Part shown: piece after piece, positions 37,752-46,207 of the stretch
How the letters are laid out: each line of letters starts with the position of its first letter
Numbering within the stretch: position 1 is the stretch's first letter
DNA from: Gordonia hydrophobica NBRC 16057
GTDB taxonomy: Bacteria; Actinomycetota; Actinomycetes; Mycobacteriales; Mycobacteriaceae
NCBI RefSeq assembly: GCF_001592365.1
Contig: NZ_BCWU01000001.1
Coordinates: 62,001-126,000 of the forward strand
Reading direction: 5' to 3'
DNA: 64,000 nt
Translations under genes and position numbers: made by a program
Notes under the pieces: generated by a model
What the model was told of the DNA's origin: nothing
Database searches by the model: none
Seen by the model: the letters and a program-made list of their open reading frames with translations, nothing else

Positions 37752-37761
37752 GAGGTCTGCC

Positions 37762-38235
37762 GTGCCCAGGGAGAAGGGTAAGTCGGTGATCGCGACGAAC
37801 CGCAAGGCTCGGCACAACTACACGATCCTCGACACGTACGAGGCCGGAATGGTCCTGCAGGGGACCGAGGTCAAGGCGTTGCGCGAGGGCAAGGCCTCGC
37901 TGGTGGATGCCTTCGCCACCGTCGACGACGGCGAGGTGTGGCTCAATGCCGTCCACATCGCCGAGTACGGCAGCGGCACCTGGACCAACCATCCGCCGCG
38001 CCGTAAGCGCAAACTGCTGATGCACCGCCGGGAGATCGACGGTCTGATCGGCAAACTGCGCGACGGCAATCTGACGCTGGTTCCGTTGTCGATGTACTTC
38101 TCCGACGGATACGCGAAGGTCGAACTCGCGCTCGCCAAGGGCAAGCAGGCCCACGACAAGCGGCGCGACATCGCCGAGCGGACGGCGAAGCGTGAAGTGG
38201 AACGGATCGTCGGCCGACGCGTCAAGGGAATGTAG
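37762..38235 (+). CDS. smpB: SsrA-binding protein SmpB
   Basis: 157 residues. It contains [58 protein letters not shown] and the C-terminal [16 protein letters not shown], all SmpB hallmarks. It escorts tmRNA to stalled ribosomes; ssrA lies 865 bp downstream. GTG 37762 is picked because GGAGGT lies 5 nt upstream. Earlier in-frame codons (ATG 37747, GTG 37696) would add repeat-derived residues. Confidence 0.93.
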   Translation: MPREKGKSVIATNRKARHNYTILDTYEAGMVLQGTEVKALREGKASLVDAFATVDDGEVWLNAVHIAEYGSGTWTNHPPRRKRKLLMHRREIDGLIGKLRDGNLTLVPLSMYFSDGYAKVELALAKGKQAHDKRRDIAERTAKREVERIVGRRVKGM

Positions 38236-38238
38236 CGG

Positions 38239-39003
38239 TTGGCGGTGCTGCGGAAGCTGGGGGCGACGGCGCTGGCCGTCGTCGCTTGCCTTGCCGTGCT
38301 GACCGCGTGTGTGGACTCCGAACCGGAGCAGTCGCGGCCGCTGCCCGCGATCGGATGGCTGGTGGCGGCGACACCGTGTGCGGCCGACGCCGATCAGATC
38401 CGCGCGCAAGCCGACCATCTGGTGCAGACCGGATTGCGCGATGCGGGCTTCCGGACCGTCTTCGTCGACTGCGACGGCACCGACCGACACCGGTACCGCG
38501 CAGACAACCGGCTCTCTGACCACCTCGCCGAGCTCGGCCTCCACCTCGACTTCCCCGACGCCGCCGAACGAGCGGCGGCGATCGACGTGGCACGCGGCAC
38601 CACCGCGCAGGTGCGGACCGCGGTGACCCATCGCGTGATCGACGCCGAACCGCTCCTGGCTTCGGCCGACCTCGCGACGCTCGCGCCCGCGACGGTCGCG
38701 GCGTTGACGAACCCCGAGGTGACCGGCTTCGTGCGCGACAGCCGCGATGCACCGGGCGCCCCGGTCCTCGATGCGCCGGACGTCTTCTCCCGCGCGATCG
38801 GCGAGAAGGGGCTGTTGGTCTCGCTCGTCAACCGCGGCGGCGCGGCGCGGGAGATGTCGGTCCACGTCATCGACCTCGGCCTTGCGGGCGACGACCTCGT
38901 CCCCGCGCGGGATGTCTGGACCGGACGACGGATCAAGGCCAGTGGCGGCGCCCTCACGATCCGGGTTCCCGCCGCGGACACCGCGTTGCTGCGCATCGGC
39001 TGA
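38239..39003 (+). CDS. lipoprotein resembling a shrunken GH27 alpha-galactosidase
   Basis: 254 residues with a lipobox-like LTAC at about 23. The next part, PLPAIGWLVAATPCAADADQ ... HLVQTGLRDAGFRTVFVDCDG, parallels the start of GH27 alpha-galactosidases (MGWNSW, then an AGY-VVVDDCW strand). The last 60 residues (LLVSLVNRGGAAREMSVHVIDLGL ... DVWTGRRIKA ... LLRIG) match their C-terminal beta-sandwich. Most of the TIM barrel, including both catalytic Asp, is absent or unrecognisable. I infer a non-catalytic carbohydrate-binding or scaffold lipoprotein. The TTG start lies 4 nt after the smpB stop. Confidence 0.6.
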   Translation: MAVLRKLGATALAVVACLAVLTACVDSEPEQSRPLPAIGWLVAATPCAADADQIRAQADHLVQTGLRDAGFRTVFVDCDGTDRHRYRADNRLSDHLAELGLHLDFPDAAERAAAIDVARGTTAQVRTAVTHRVIDAEPLLASADLATLAPATVAALTNPEVTGFVRDSRDAPGAPVLDAPDVFSRAIGEKGLLVSLVNRGGAAREMSVHVIDLGLAGDDLVPARDVWTGRRIKASGGALTIRVPAADTALLRIG

Positions 39004-39100
39004 CCTGCGGAGACACGGTACTCGCGACTATTGGGATGATTCTGTCGGTCGGGTTGGTTAGAATAGGGTGTCCACTGAGAAATCAGTGGGCAACCCCCTC

Positions 39101-39470
39101 GGGGCCGATCGGTTTCGACTACGTGCATCGAGGCGGGGGAAGCGTGTCGGTGCAGGCTAGAGACCACCGTAAGCGTCGTAGCAAACAATTAAGCGCCGAT
39201 ACCAATCAGCGCGACTACGCTCTCGCTGCCTAATCAGCGAAGCTAGTCTGTCGGCCCGGTTCTCCGTTCCCGGAACCGGATGCCGGCATCAGCTAGGGAA
39301 CTTACTGTCACCGTCGGTCGCGGGCGGTGACAGGACAACAAACAGCGACTGGGATCGTCATCCCGGCTAGTTCGTGAGACCGGGAGATCCAAGTAGAGAC
39401 AGAGCGGACTGCACACGGAGAAGCCCCGCTGAAGTGACGGAGGACCCGGGTTCAATTCCCGGCGGCTCCA
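39101..39470 (+). ncRNA. ssrA: transfer-messenger RNA (tmRNA)
   Basis: About 370 nt. The 5' GGGGCCGATCGGTTTCGAC and the 3' tRNA-like end GGACCCGGGTTCAATTCCCG are the usual tmRNA ends, and the 7-bp acceptor stem (GGGGCCG with CGGCTCC) closes them. The tag reading frame runs from 39195 to TAA 39231-39233 and encodes ADTNQRDYALAA, close to mycobacterial ADSHQRDYALAA. CCA is not encoded. A likely -10, TAGAAT, lies at 39059-39064; I see no good -35 at normal distance. Confidence 0.96.
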
Positions 39471-39474
39471 CTTG

Positions 39475-39507
39475 AGGCCCCCTGCCACACCGGCAGGGGG
39501 CCTTTTC
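39475..39507 (+). terminator. ssrA intrinsic terminator
   Basis: AGGCCCCCTGCC pairs perfectly with GGCAGGGGGCCT around ACACC, followed by a T tract (39503-39506). It starts 4 nt after tmRNA. Confidence 0.9.
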
Positions 39508-39524
39508 GTTGTCGAGCGGGTGAC

Positions 39525-39565
39525 GACTGTCGTTCGGTGTCACCAGGTGGCACCGAACGACAGTC
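39525..39565. repeat. 41-bp palindromic hairpin before the PBP gene
   Basis: GACTGTCGTTCGGTG (39525-39539) and CACCGAACGACAGTC (39551-39565) are perfect 15-bp complements around an 11-nt loop. It follows the ssrA terminator and lies 69 bp before the PBP lipoprotein. No T-run follows. Confidence 0.7.
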
Positions 39566-39634
39566 TCGGTTCCCGATCCGCATCCAGACGTCCGGTGTTT
39601 GCAGCCGTGCCGCCGCATCGGTTGACTGGATGGC

Positions 39635-41371
39635 ATGCGCCGTCTCGTCCTCGCCGTCGTGCTCGTTCTCCTCGCGGCGGTCGCCGTCGCCTGTGGCTCT
39701 GAGCCGTCGCCGGCGCAGCGCCTCGCCGAGGCACTGACGAGTAAAAACGCCGCGGCGGCCGCGGACGCCACCTCCGATCCGACCGCCGCGACGAAGGCGT
39801 TCACCGGCACCTTCGACGGCATGGGCGACGCGAAACTGCAGGTGAGCGTCACCGGCGACGAAGACAGCGGGCTGTCGTGGACCTGGAAGCTGCCGCACGA
39901 CCGGACCGTCGAATACGACACATCGATCACCGAAGCCGACGGCGCGGTCCGCTGGAGCCCGACGCTGATCCACCCGAAGCTGACCGCAGGCGGACGGTTG
40001 CTCTACAGCGACGACAAGACCTACGACGTGCCCGTCGTCGACCGCAAGGGCAAGCCGGTGATGACCTGGCAGGAGGTCACCGTCGTCACCCTGGACCCCG
40101 CTCATGCTGATTCGGCGCGCGAGGTGGCGGCGAAGCTGACGCCGGTGACGCAGTCGATCACCGCGGCGTCGATCCGCGCCGACCTGCAGGATGCGAAGAC
40201 GCCCGTCACGGTCGTCTCGCTGCGTGCGGCCGACGCGAAGAAGGTCGGTCGGCTCGACGGTATCGCCGGCGTCACCACGCGGACCGAGGGACGACTCCTC
40301 ACAGCGACCAAGGACCTGAACTCGCCGGTCGTGTCGGGACTGGAGGAGAAATGGCGCGCCTCGATCGACGACGCCGCGGGCGCGACCGTCCTCCTCGTCG
40401 ACGCGGCGGGAAAGCCGACGGGCCAGGTGCAGACCTTCGACGGCCGCACCCCCACCACGGTCGAGACCACCCTCGACGTGTCGCTGATGCGCGCCGCCGA
40501 CGCCGCGGTCGCGAAGGAGAAGCGACCGACGATGCTCGTGGCGATCCGGCCGTCGACCGGCGGAATCCTGGCCGTCGCGCAGAACTCGGCCGCTGACAAG
40601 CAGGGACCGATCGCGCTCACCGGCCTGTATCCGCCCGGCTCGACGTTCAAGACCATCACGACCGCGGCGGCGTTGCGCGAGGGCATCGCGAAACCCGACT
40701 CGATGCTGCCCTGCCCGGGCAAGCAGCGGTTCGGCGACCGGGTGATTCCGAACGACGACGAGTTCGACCTCGGCACGGTGCCGCTGCACACCGCCTTCGC
40801 GCGGTCGTGCAACACCACCATGGCCGCGCTGTCGACCAGACTCGACGACACCGCACTGACGGACACCGCCCGGATGTTCGGCCTCGGCGTGGACTACACG
40901 ATCCCCGGCGTCACGACGATCACCGGATCGGTGCCTGCGGCGAAGAGCGAGACGCAGAAGGTGGAGAACGGCATCGGACAGGGAACGGTCACCGCGTCAC
41001 CGTTCGGCATGGCGATGGTCGAGGCGAGCCTTGCCGCGCGGCGAACCGTGACACCCACCCTGATCCAGGGGCAGAGCACGGGTGAGAACGCGACGCCGCA
41101 GGACATTCCCGCCGACGTCGTCGACGCGCTGCGCTCGATGATGCGGGAGACCGTCACGGCGGGTACCGCGACCGCGTTGCGCGACGTTCGCGGCCTCGGC
41201 GGTAAGACCGGCACCGCGGAGTTCGGCGACGGCAAGCACGCGCACGGGTGGTTCACCGGCGTGGTCGGCGACCTCGCGTTCGCGACCCTCGTCGTCGGGG
41301 GAGACAGCTCCAGCCCGGCTGTGCAGGTCAGCGGTGACTTCGTGCGCGCCGTCGACGGCATCACGCCCTGA
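39635..41371 (+). CDS. lipoprotein penicillin-binding protein (PBP-lipo type transpeptidase)
   Basis: 578 residues. A lipobox (AVAC, Cys20) anchors it to the membrane. An NTF2/MecA-like N-terminal domain (about 25-140) is followed by a dimerisation part and a transpeptidase domain. The catalytic motifs are complete: S336-T-F-K (PPGSTFK), S391-C-N and K524-T-G (GGKTGTAEF). It matches the class B PBP-lipo (Rv2864c) group of mycobacteria, which cross-links peptidoglycan and is a beta-lactam target. Confidence 0.9.
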   Translation: MRRLVLAVVLVLLAAVAVACGSEPSPAQRLAEALTSKNAAAAADATSDPTAATKAFTGTFDGMGDAKLQVSVTGDEDSGLSWTWKLPHDRTVEYDTSITEADGAVRWSPTLIHPKLTAGGRLLYSDDKTYDVPVVDRKGKPVMTWQEVTVVTLDPAHADSAREVAAKLTPVTQSITAASIRADLQDAKTPVTVVSLRAADAKKVGRLDGIAGVTTRTEGRLLTATKDLNSPVVSGLEEKWRASIDDAAGATVLLVDAAGKPTGQVQTFDGRTPTTVETTLDVSLMRAADAAVAKEKRPTMLVAIRPSTGGILAVAQNSAADKQGPIALTGLYPPGSTFKTITTAAALREGIAKPDSMLPCPGKQRFGDRVIPNDDEFDLGTVPLHTAFARSCNTTMAALSTRLDDTALTDTARMFGLGVDYTIPGVTTITGSVPAAKSETQKVENGIGQGTVTASPFGMAMVEASLAARRTVTPTLIQGQSTGENATPQDIPADVVDALRSMMRETVTAGTATALRDVRGLGGKTGTAEFGDGKHAHGWFTGVVGDLAFATLVVGGDSSSPAVQVSGDFVRAVDGITP

Positions 41372-41429
41372 TCCTGAGGATCTGAGCAGACCACTGTCGT
41401 TTGATGGGGCGATATGACACGCTGGTGCG

Positions 41430-42194
41430 ATGGGCTTTGTCGGGAACCCAGAATCGTTGAGTCGTCTCTACATCGCGGTGTTGCTCATCGTGTGCATGAC
41501 GTTTGTGTGGAGACAGTTTCTGCTGTGGCGAAAGAGCGTGCCGACACCGGGGCGCGAACTGACGCCGACCGAGGTCGGCGGACTGTTCGGGCACCGTTAC
41601 GCGGTCGCCGTCGCGCTGCTGTGGCTCGACGAGTCGGCTGACGAACACGGTCATCGGTCAGCCGAAGAGGTGGGCGGCGACGCCTACACCGCCTACGTGG
41701 CGCGCCGCGGGCGCGTACTGACGAGCCCGACCGTCGCGGCGGTGAGCGAGGCGACCCACGACCGACTCACCGAGATGACCGACTACCTGATCGGGCGCAA
41801 TCTGCTCGCGAGCGCGCGTGATCGTCGGCTGGCGCTGGCGCCTCTCGGCGTGGTCCTTGCCTTGCTGATCGTGGTGTCGATCGCGATTGTGCTCGACGGC
41901 GGGGGCGTGGACGTCGTGGTGCCGCTCGTCTTGATCGTCGGGGTGCTGTTGGCCGCCGGCATCCTCCGCTCGCGTTTCGGCCGGACACGGGCCGGCGACG
42001 CATACTTGCAGAGTGTCGCAGCGCGGTATCCGGCAGAGGCGTTGCACACCCCGAAAGACTGGGCGTATCGGGTCGCGGTCCACGGTCCGGTGGTGCTTGA
42101 GGCCAAGAGCCACGACCGCGGCGCGTGGCACCGATCGGCTGTCAACGCGCTGTCGACCGACGACTACCGACGGCAGCCGGTCGGCGCGCGTTGA
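41430..42194 (+). CDS. membrane protein of unknown function (TIGR04222-like start)
   Basis: 254 residues. The first helix is RLYIAVLLIVCMTFVWRQFLLW. A soluble part with GRELTPTEVGGLFGHRYAVAVALLWL resembles the start of TIGR04222-type actinobacterial membrane proteins, with low certainty. Two further helices follow at about 137-177 (LALAPLGVVLALLIVVSIAIVL; VVVPLVLIVGVLLAAGIL). A hydrophilic C-terminal tail ends it. Confidence 0.68.
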   Translation: MGFVGNPESLSRLYIAVLLIVCMTFVWRQFLLWRKSVPTPGRELTPTEVGGLFGHRYAVAVALLWLDESADEHGHRSAEEVGGDAYTAYVARRGRVLTSPTVAAVSEATHDRLTEMTDYLIGRNLLASARDRRLALAPLGVVLALLIVVSIAIVLDGGGVDVVVPLVLIVGVLLAAGILRSRFGRTRAGDAYLQSVAARYPAEALHTPKDWAYRVAVHGPVVLEAKSHDRGAWHRSAVNALSTDDYRRQPVGAR

Positions 42195-42219
42195 CCGAGC
42201 CGCCCGTCGACCAACGAAA

Positions 42220-42248
42220 AGCGCCTCGCCCGAATCGGGCGAGGCGCT
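42220..42248 (-). terminator. intrinsic terminator of the 27-residue gene
   Basis: A 14-bp perfect inverted repeat (AGCGCCTCGCCCGA with its complement), and on the minus strand it runs straight into TTTTCGTTGG. Its polarity serves the small gene at 42264-42347, whose stop lies 15 nt upstream. Confidence 0.82.
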
Positions 42249-42263
42249 GCCATCGGTCGAGGT

Positions 42264-42347
42264 CTACTGGACGCCCGAGAACACGGACTTCAAAAGCTCG
42301 AAGAGCTGGGGGTTGTCGGTCAGGGTTGCCCACAGTGCAGAATCCAT
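42264..42347 (-). CDS. 27-residue micro-ORF, possible amphipathic peptide
   Basis: ATG 42347 to TAG 42264 encodes 27 residues, MDSALWATLTDNPQLF then ELLKSVFSGVQ. AAAGGTGG lies 7 nt before the ATG, and a T-tailed intrinsic terminator follows 15 nt after the stop. Both flanking larger genes end or point away, so this is a stand-alone transcription unit. The peptide has hydrophobic residues at helix spacing (L5, W6, L9, L15, F16, L18, L19, V22, F23) and net charge about -2. It is too short for a signal peptide. It recalls the size and amphipathic nature of corynebacterial PorA/PorH-type porins, but no homology is visible. Confidence 0.62.
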   Translation of the reverse strand: MDSALWATLTDNPQLFELLKSVFSGVQ

Positions 42348-42403
42348 CGGGAAACCACCTTTCTCTACTGAATGGGAGGTACGTGAACCACCGTACCCGG
42401 TCG

Positions 42404-43423
42404 TTAAGTATTGCGTGTCGCGAAGATCCGGAGTGCGTCCAGATACCCGGGTGCGTAGACGGTCGACGGCGCGAAGATCTCACGGGCCGATACCCGGAAG
42501 TCGTCGCGATACTCGATGTCCTTCCGGGTGATGCGGTGCGTGGCGTCGTCGAAGCGGGTGACGGTCAACAGATCAGACCGGACCTTCTGCCGGTACACCG
42601 TCTCCGTCTCGTCGACGTCCACGGTCCGGTCCCTGGTGCCGAGGACCAGGAGCAACGGCGTGGAGATTCGGCTGAGCGAGGCGGTGGCATCTGATCGGCA
42701 ATTCCGTTCGACGAAGGACCACCGTTCCTTCGACATCGGATGCGGATCGGTCCGCGCCTTCAGGTAGGTGGCGTAGTCGGCACCGGACTCGAGGAGTGAG
42801 ACCTCTCGCGCGTGGCGATCGAGTGTGCCGTCGACGTCTGTCGGCGCGACGTTGCGGGCGGCGAGATCGGCGCGCAGACGGAACTCCTCCTGGCGCAGCC
42901 AATTGATCGCGGGTCCCACCAGGACGGCGAAGCCGATGTCGTTGCGGGCGGCCAGGACCCGGGGCACCACCCAGCCGGCCTGGCCGATGCCCCAGATCCC
43001 GAGGCGGGTGGTGTCGAGGTCGGGGCGGGTGTAAGCCCACGAGATCGCGGACTCGACTTCGGCGGTGCGGTCGTGCATGGACTGGTCGAGCCAATCGCCG
43101 GGGGCGCCGTTCACGCCGGGCTTGTCCCAGGAGAGAGTCGCGAACCCGGCCTTCGCATAGGCGCTCCACAGCGGCTTGTACGTGTCATCACGGCCGGCGT
43201 CGGCGGGACCGTCGCCGTGGACGAAGACGACGAGACCGAACGGTCCGTCGCCGTCGGCCGGCGTGGAGAGGACCGCATTCAACTCCCCGCGCGGTCCTTC
43301 GAGCGTGACGCGTTCTTCGTGCAGTCCGAAGTCGGAGGCGACGAGGATCCACACGGTGGAGCCGATGACCAGCGCGATGATCACCCCCAGCGCAGCCAGC
43401 GTCAGTTTCTTCGTGCGGCTCAC
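42404..43423 (-). CDS. membrane-anchored alpha/beta hydrolase lacking its serine nucleophile
   Basis: About 339 residues with an N-terminal anchor (LTLAALGVIIALVIGSTVWIL) and an alpha/beta hydrolase fold: FVHGDGPADAGRDD oxyanion region, nucleophile elbow LGIWGIGQAGWVV, Asp in LGTRDRTVD and His in FDDATHRI. In related esterases the elbow reads GISQAGW; here the Ser position (147) is Gly. The sequence is otherwise well kept, so this may be a non-hydrolytic member, or a substitution unique to this strain. GTG 43423 gives MSRTKKLTLA. Confidence 0.78.
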   Translation of the reverse strand: MSRTKKLTLAALGVIIALVIGSTVWILVASDFGLHEERVTLEGPRGELNAVLSTPADGDGPFGLVVFVHGDGPADAGRDDTYKPLWSAYAKAGFATLSWDKPGVNGAPGDWLDQSMHDRTAEVESAISWAYTRPDLDTTRLGIWGIGQAGWVVPRVLAARNDIGFAVLVGPAINWLRQEEFRLRADLAARNVAPTDVDGTLDRHAREVSLLESGADYATYLKARTDPHPMSKERWSFVERNCRSDATASLSRISTPLLLVLGTRDRTVDVDETETVYRQKVRSDLLTVTRFDDATHRITRKDIEYRDDFRVSAREIFAPSTVYAPGYLDALRIFATRNT

Positions 43424-43460
43424 GCAGCGAGTGTAAACCGCTCGACCGACCGGAATCGCC

Positions 43461-43497
43461 GAAGGCCCGGCCGCCCGCGTGGGGCGACCGGGCCTTC
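43461..43497 (-). terminator. terminator of the acyl-CoA ligase gene
   Basis: GAAGGCCCGG (43461-43470) and CCGGGCCTTC (43488-43497) pair across a 17-nt loop, 18 bp past the ligase stop and just upstream of the hydrolase start. Confidence 0.6.
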
Positions 43498-43515
43498 CCG
43501 GCGAAGCGGAGGTGA

Positions 43516-45162
43516 TCAGGCTTCGGGAGCCCCGAGGACCGTGTAATCGCCTTCCGCATACGACTGGCGGACGCGCTTCTTGTCGAACTTGCCGACCGAG
43601 GTCTTGGGCACCTCGGTCACGAACGACCAGCGCTCGGGGATCTGCCACTTCGGCAGACGCTCGGCCAAGTACGCTTTGTGTGCGTCGACGTCGGCGTCGT
43701 CCTCACTGCGGACCACGGCGAGAACGAACGGGCGCTCATCCCATTTCGCGTCCGGGACGCCGATGACGGTGGCCTCGACGATGGCGGGATTCGACGCGAT
43801 GACGTTCTCGAGCTCCACCGATGAGATCCACTCGCCACCGGTCTTGATGATGTCCTTGGCACGGTCGACGATCGTCATGAACCCGTTCGGGGTCACGGTG
43901 ACGACGTCGCCGGTGCGCAGCCACCCGTCGTCGAACTTGCCGGGGTCGGTCACGTTGCCGTCCGGCTGGAAGTACGAGGCGGTGATCCACGGACCCGCGA
44001 CCTCGAGCTCGCCGCGCGACTCGCCGTCCCACGGCTGTTCCACGCCGTCGTCGCCGATGATGCGGGCGCGGACCATGGCGGGGAATCGGCCCTGGGTGAC
44101 GCGGTAGGAGAAGATCTCGTCCTCGTCGGTGAGTCCGGCCGGTGGATGTGCGACGCTGCCCAACGGCGACGTCTCGGTCATGCCCCAGGCATGGACGATG
44201 GTGACGCCGTAACCGTCGAATTTCTTGATCATGGACGGCGGAACGGCGGCGCCGCCGACGACGACACTGCGCAGGTGGGTGATGTCCTGCGGCTTGGCGT
44301 CGAGGAGGGCCGAGACGCCCTGCCAGATGGTGGGGACGGCCGCGGCGAGCGTCGGCCGGGTCTCGGCCATCATGGCCAGCAGCGGCTCCGGCTGCAGGAA
44401 GCGGTCGGGCATGATCAACGTTGCGCCCGCCATCATCGCGGCGTAGGGGATGCCCCACGACATGACGTGGAACATGGGGACGATCGCCAGCATCGAGTCG
44501 GCGTTCGACAGGCCCATGCCCATCGTGGTGGTGACCATCGTGGAGTGCAGGTAGATGCTGCGGTGCGAATAGACGACGCCCTTCGGGTCGCCGGTGGTGC
44601 CGGAGGTGTAACACATCACGGCGGCGGTGTTCTCGTCCAGTTCCGGCCAGGCGTAGGTGGTCGGCTGACCGGCGAGCAGGTCGTCGTAGGTGTGGACGGT
44701 GACGCCCTCGGGCGCGGTGATCGCGTCGGCGGGGCCGTTGCAGACGACGACATGCTGCACGTTCGGCGTCCCCGTCAGGTATTGGGACAGCATCCCAGCG
44801 ACGGTGGCGTCGACGAAGATCACCTTGTCGTCGGCGTGGTTGATGATGAAGACGGCCTGCTCGGGGGACAGTCGCAGGTTCAGCGTGTGCAGGATGGCGC
44901 CCATCGACGGCACGCCCGCGTAGACGGCTTGATGTTCGTTGTTGTTCCACATGAAGGTCGCGACCCGGTCGCCTTCGGCCACGCCGAGGCCCGCGAGGGC
45001 GTTCGCGATCTGAGCGGCCTGGTCGCCGATCTGCGCGAAGGTCGCTTCTCGTGTGCCCTCGCCGGTCCACGTGACGATCTTCGCTTCCGGAAACACTCGG
45101 CGGCTGTACTCGACTAGGTCGGCGATACGCATATCCCCGTGCTGCATTGTCGTCTCGATCAT
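43516..45162 (-). CDS. fatty acyl-CoA ligase (medium/long chain)
   Basis: About 548 residues of the ANL superfamily. The P-loop is [19 protein letters not shown], with [12 protein letters not shown], the GWLRTGDVV core, [20 protein letters not shown] hinge and the catalytic Lys in [13 protein letters not shown]. It makes acyl-CoA from free fatty acids with ATP. AAGGAGAG precedes ATG 45162. It is divergent from a TetR gene across a perfect palindrome, which probably controls it; the neighbouring PHA-type genes suggest a link to polyester or acyl-CoA supply. Confidence 0.88.
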   Translation of the reverse strand: MIETTMQHGDMRIADLVEYSRRVFPEAKIVTWTGEGTREATFAQIGDQAAQIANALAGLGVAEGDRVATFMWNNNEHQAVYAGVPSMGAILHTLNLRLSPEQAVFIINHADDKVIFVDATVAGMLSQYLTGTPNVQHVVVCNGPADAITAPEGVTVHTYDDLLAGQPTTYAWPELDENTAAVMCYTSGTTGDPKGVVYSHRSIYLHSTMVTTTMGMGLSNADSMLAIVPMFHVMSWGIPYAAMMAGATLIMPDRFLQPEPLLAMMAETRPTLAAAVPTIWQGVSALLDAKPQDITHLRSVVVGGAAVPPSMIKKFDGYGVTIVHAWGMTETSPLGSVAHPPAGLTDEDEIFSYRVTQGRFPAMVRARIIGDDGVEQPWDGESRGELEVAGPWITASYFQPDGNVTDPGKFDDGWLRTGDVVTVTPNGFMTIVDRAKDIIKTGGEWISSVELENVIASNPAIVEATVIGVPDAKWDERPFVLAVVRSEDDADVDAHKAYLAERLPKWQIPERWSFVTEVPKTSVGKFDKKRVRQSYAEGDYTVLGAPEA

Positions 45163-45266
45163 GCTCTCTCCTTCGAAGTCGTCGCACATGTGAGGTGCCA
45201 CCGGGATTTCTCAAACGAGGGCCACATCATGGACCCACTGAGATAGTGTTCCCGATTACGGGCAAA

Positions 45267-45295
45267 TCTGCACCATTTTGCTGAAATGGTGCAGA
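45267..45295. promoter_or_regulatory. 12-bp perfect palindromic operator
   Basis: TCTGCACCATTT and AAATGGTGCAGA are exact reverse complements around TGCTG. The site lies 38 bp before the TetR start and 105 bp before the acyl-CoA ligase start, in the divergent intergenic region, and is the likely TetR binding site. Confidence 0.75.
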
Positions 45296-45332
45296 ATTAC
45301 AGGTAGTCACGACTGGCAAAGGACCTGATCAG

Positions 45333-45911
45333 ATGATCGACTACGACGCCGTGCTGGATACGGCTCGAGATACGTTCATCACTCGCGGTCGAATCGAAGT
45401 GGGTGAACTCGCGCAAACTGTCGGGGTCAACCGAAGCACAATCTACCGTCGGTTCAACGGCCGTGACGGTCTGTTGGCCGAGGTCATCTGGTCGATGGCC
45501 GACCTTGCGCTCAATACGGCCCACCGACGGGCTGCCGGTGTGGGCGCGGTGAAGATCGCCGAGATGCTCGGCGAGTTCGCGGCGATCTCGAACCGGGACG
45601 TCGCCTTTCGCCGCTTCCTCGCGCACGAACCGGAGCGGGCATTCAAGATCATGACCACGTGGAGCGGGGGAGTGCAGCCGCGCATCGTTGGTCGAGTTCG
45701 CGACTTCCTCACCGAGCAGGTGACGGCGGGCGCTCTTGTTCCGTCGTTGCCGCTGGACGATCTGGCATTGATTCTGGTCCGAATCACCGAGACCTTCGTG
45801 TATGCGAACCTCATCACGGGCGAAGAGCCCGATGCGGTCAAAGTGCGTCAAGCATGCGCAGCCATGCTCGGCGCACCGGCCGATCCGGCAACGTTTCGGA
45901 AGGCGAGTTGA
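45333..45911 (+). CDS. TetR-family regulator of the ligase/PHA-like locus
   Basis: 192 residues. The N-terminal helix-turn-helix reads GRIEVGELAQTVGVNRSTIYRRFNGRDGLLAEV; the C-terminal part is helical and resembles QsdR-like TetR proteins. It is divergent from the acyl-CoA ligase and its stop overlaps the next start by 1 nt (TGATG), so it heads the PHA-like operon and probably represses both directions, with an acyl-CoA or fatty acid as inducer (inference). Confidence 0.85.
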   Translation: MIDYDAVLDTARDTFITRGRIEVGELAQTVGVNRSTIYRRFNGRDGLLAEVIWSMADLALNTAHRRAAGVGAVKIAEMLGEFAAISNRDVAFRRFLAHEPERAFKIMTTWSGGVQPRIVGRVRDFLTEQVTAGALVPSLPLDDLALILVRITETFVYANLITGEEPDAVKVRQACAAMLGAPADPATFRKAS

Positions 45912-46207
45912 TGGACCTGTCCTTGCGCGCGCTGTACGACGCCGTCGAGCGAAGAGTCACGCCGGTCGTCGAGGACGTCGTGCACTCCGGGGAGTTCAGA
46001 ACGGCGAATCAGGTGGCCGGGGGTGTGCAGCGCGCGGTGGGCCGCAGAGTGGGAGGCGTCGTCGCATCAATGCTGCACATGGTGAACCTGCCGGCAGGCA
46101 CCGATGTGAAGAAGCTTCGTCGTCAGATCGGCGAACTCGACTACGAGGTCCGGCAGTTGCGTCTGGAGTTGGCCGCGCGTGACGCCGAACGGGAGTCGGA
46201 GAAGTGA
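45911..46207 (+). CDS. PhaE/phasin-like small partner protein
   Basis: 98 residues, with a helical start (LYDAVERRVTPVVEDVVHSGEF), a central ASMLHMVNLPAGTDV and a terminal coiled coil KKLRRQIGELDYEVRQLRLEL. The pattern of a NLPxxxDV turn followed by a heptad coil resembles the C-terminus of PhaE and phasins. It overlaps the next gene (PHA synthase-like) by 4 nt (GTGA), as expected of partner subunits. It is much shorter than classical PhaE, about 350 residues. Confidence 0.65.
   Translation: MDLSLRALYDAVERRVTPVVEDVVHSGEFRTANQVAGGVQRAVGRRVGGVVASMLHMVNLPAGTDVKKLRRQIGELDYEVRQLRLELAARDAERESEK

Noticed and set aside
37696..37761. SmpB starting at GTG 37696
   Set aside because: The GGAGGT site points to GTG 37762, and known SmpB proteins begin near there; the repeat is recorded separately.
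45296..45332. TetR start upstream of ATG 45333
   Set aside because: Upstream codons fall into the palindrome region; ATG 45333 gives the normal TetR start.
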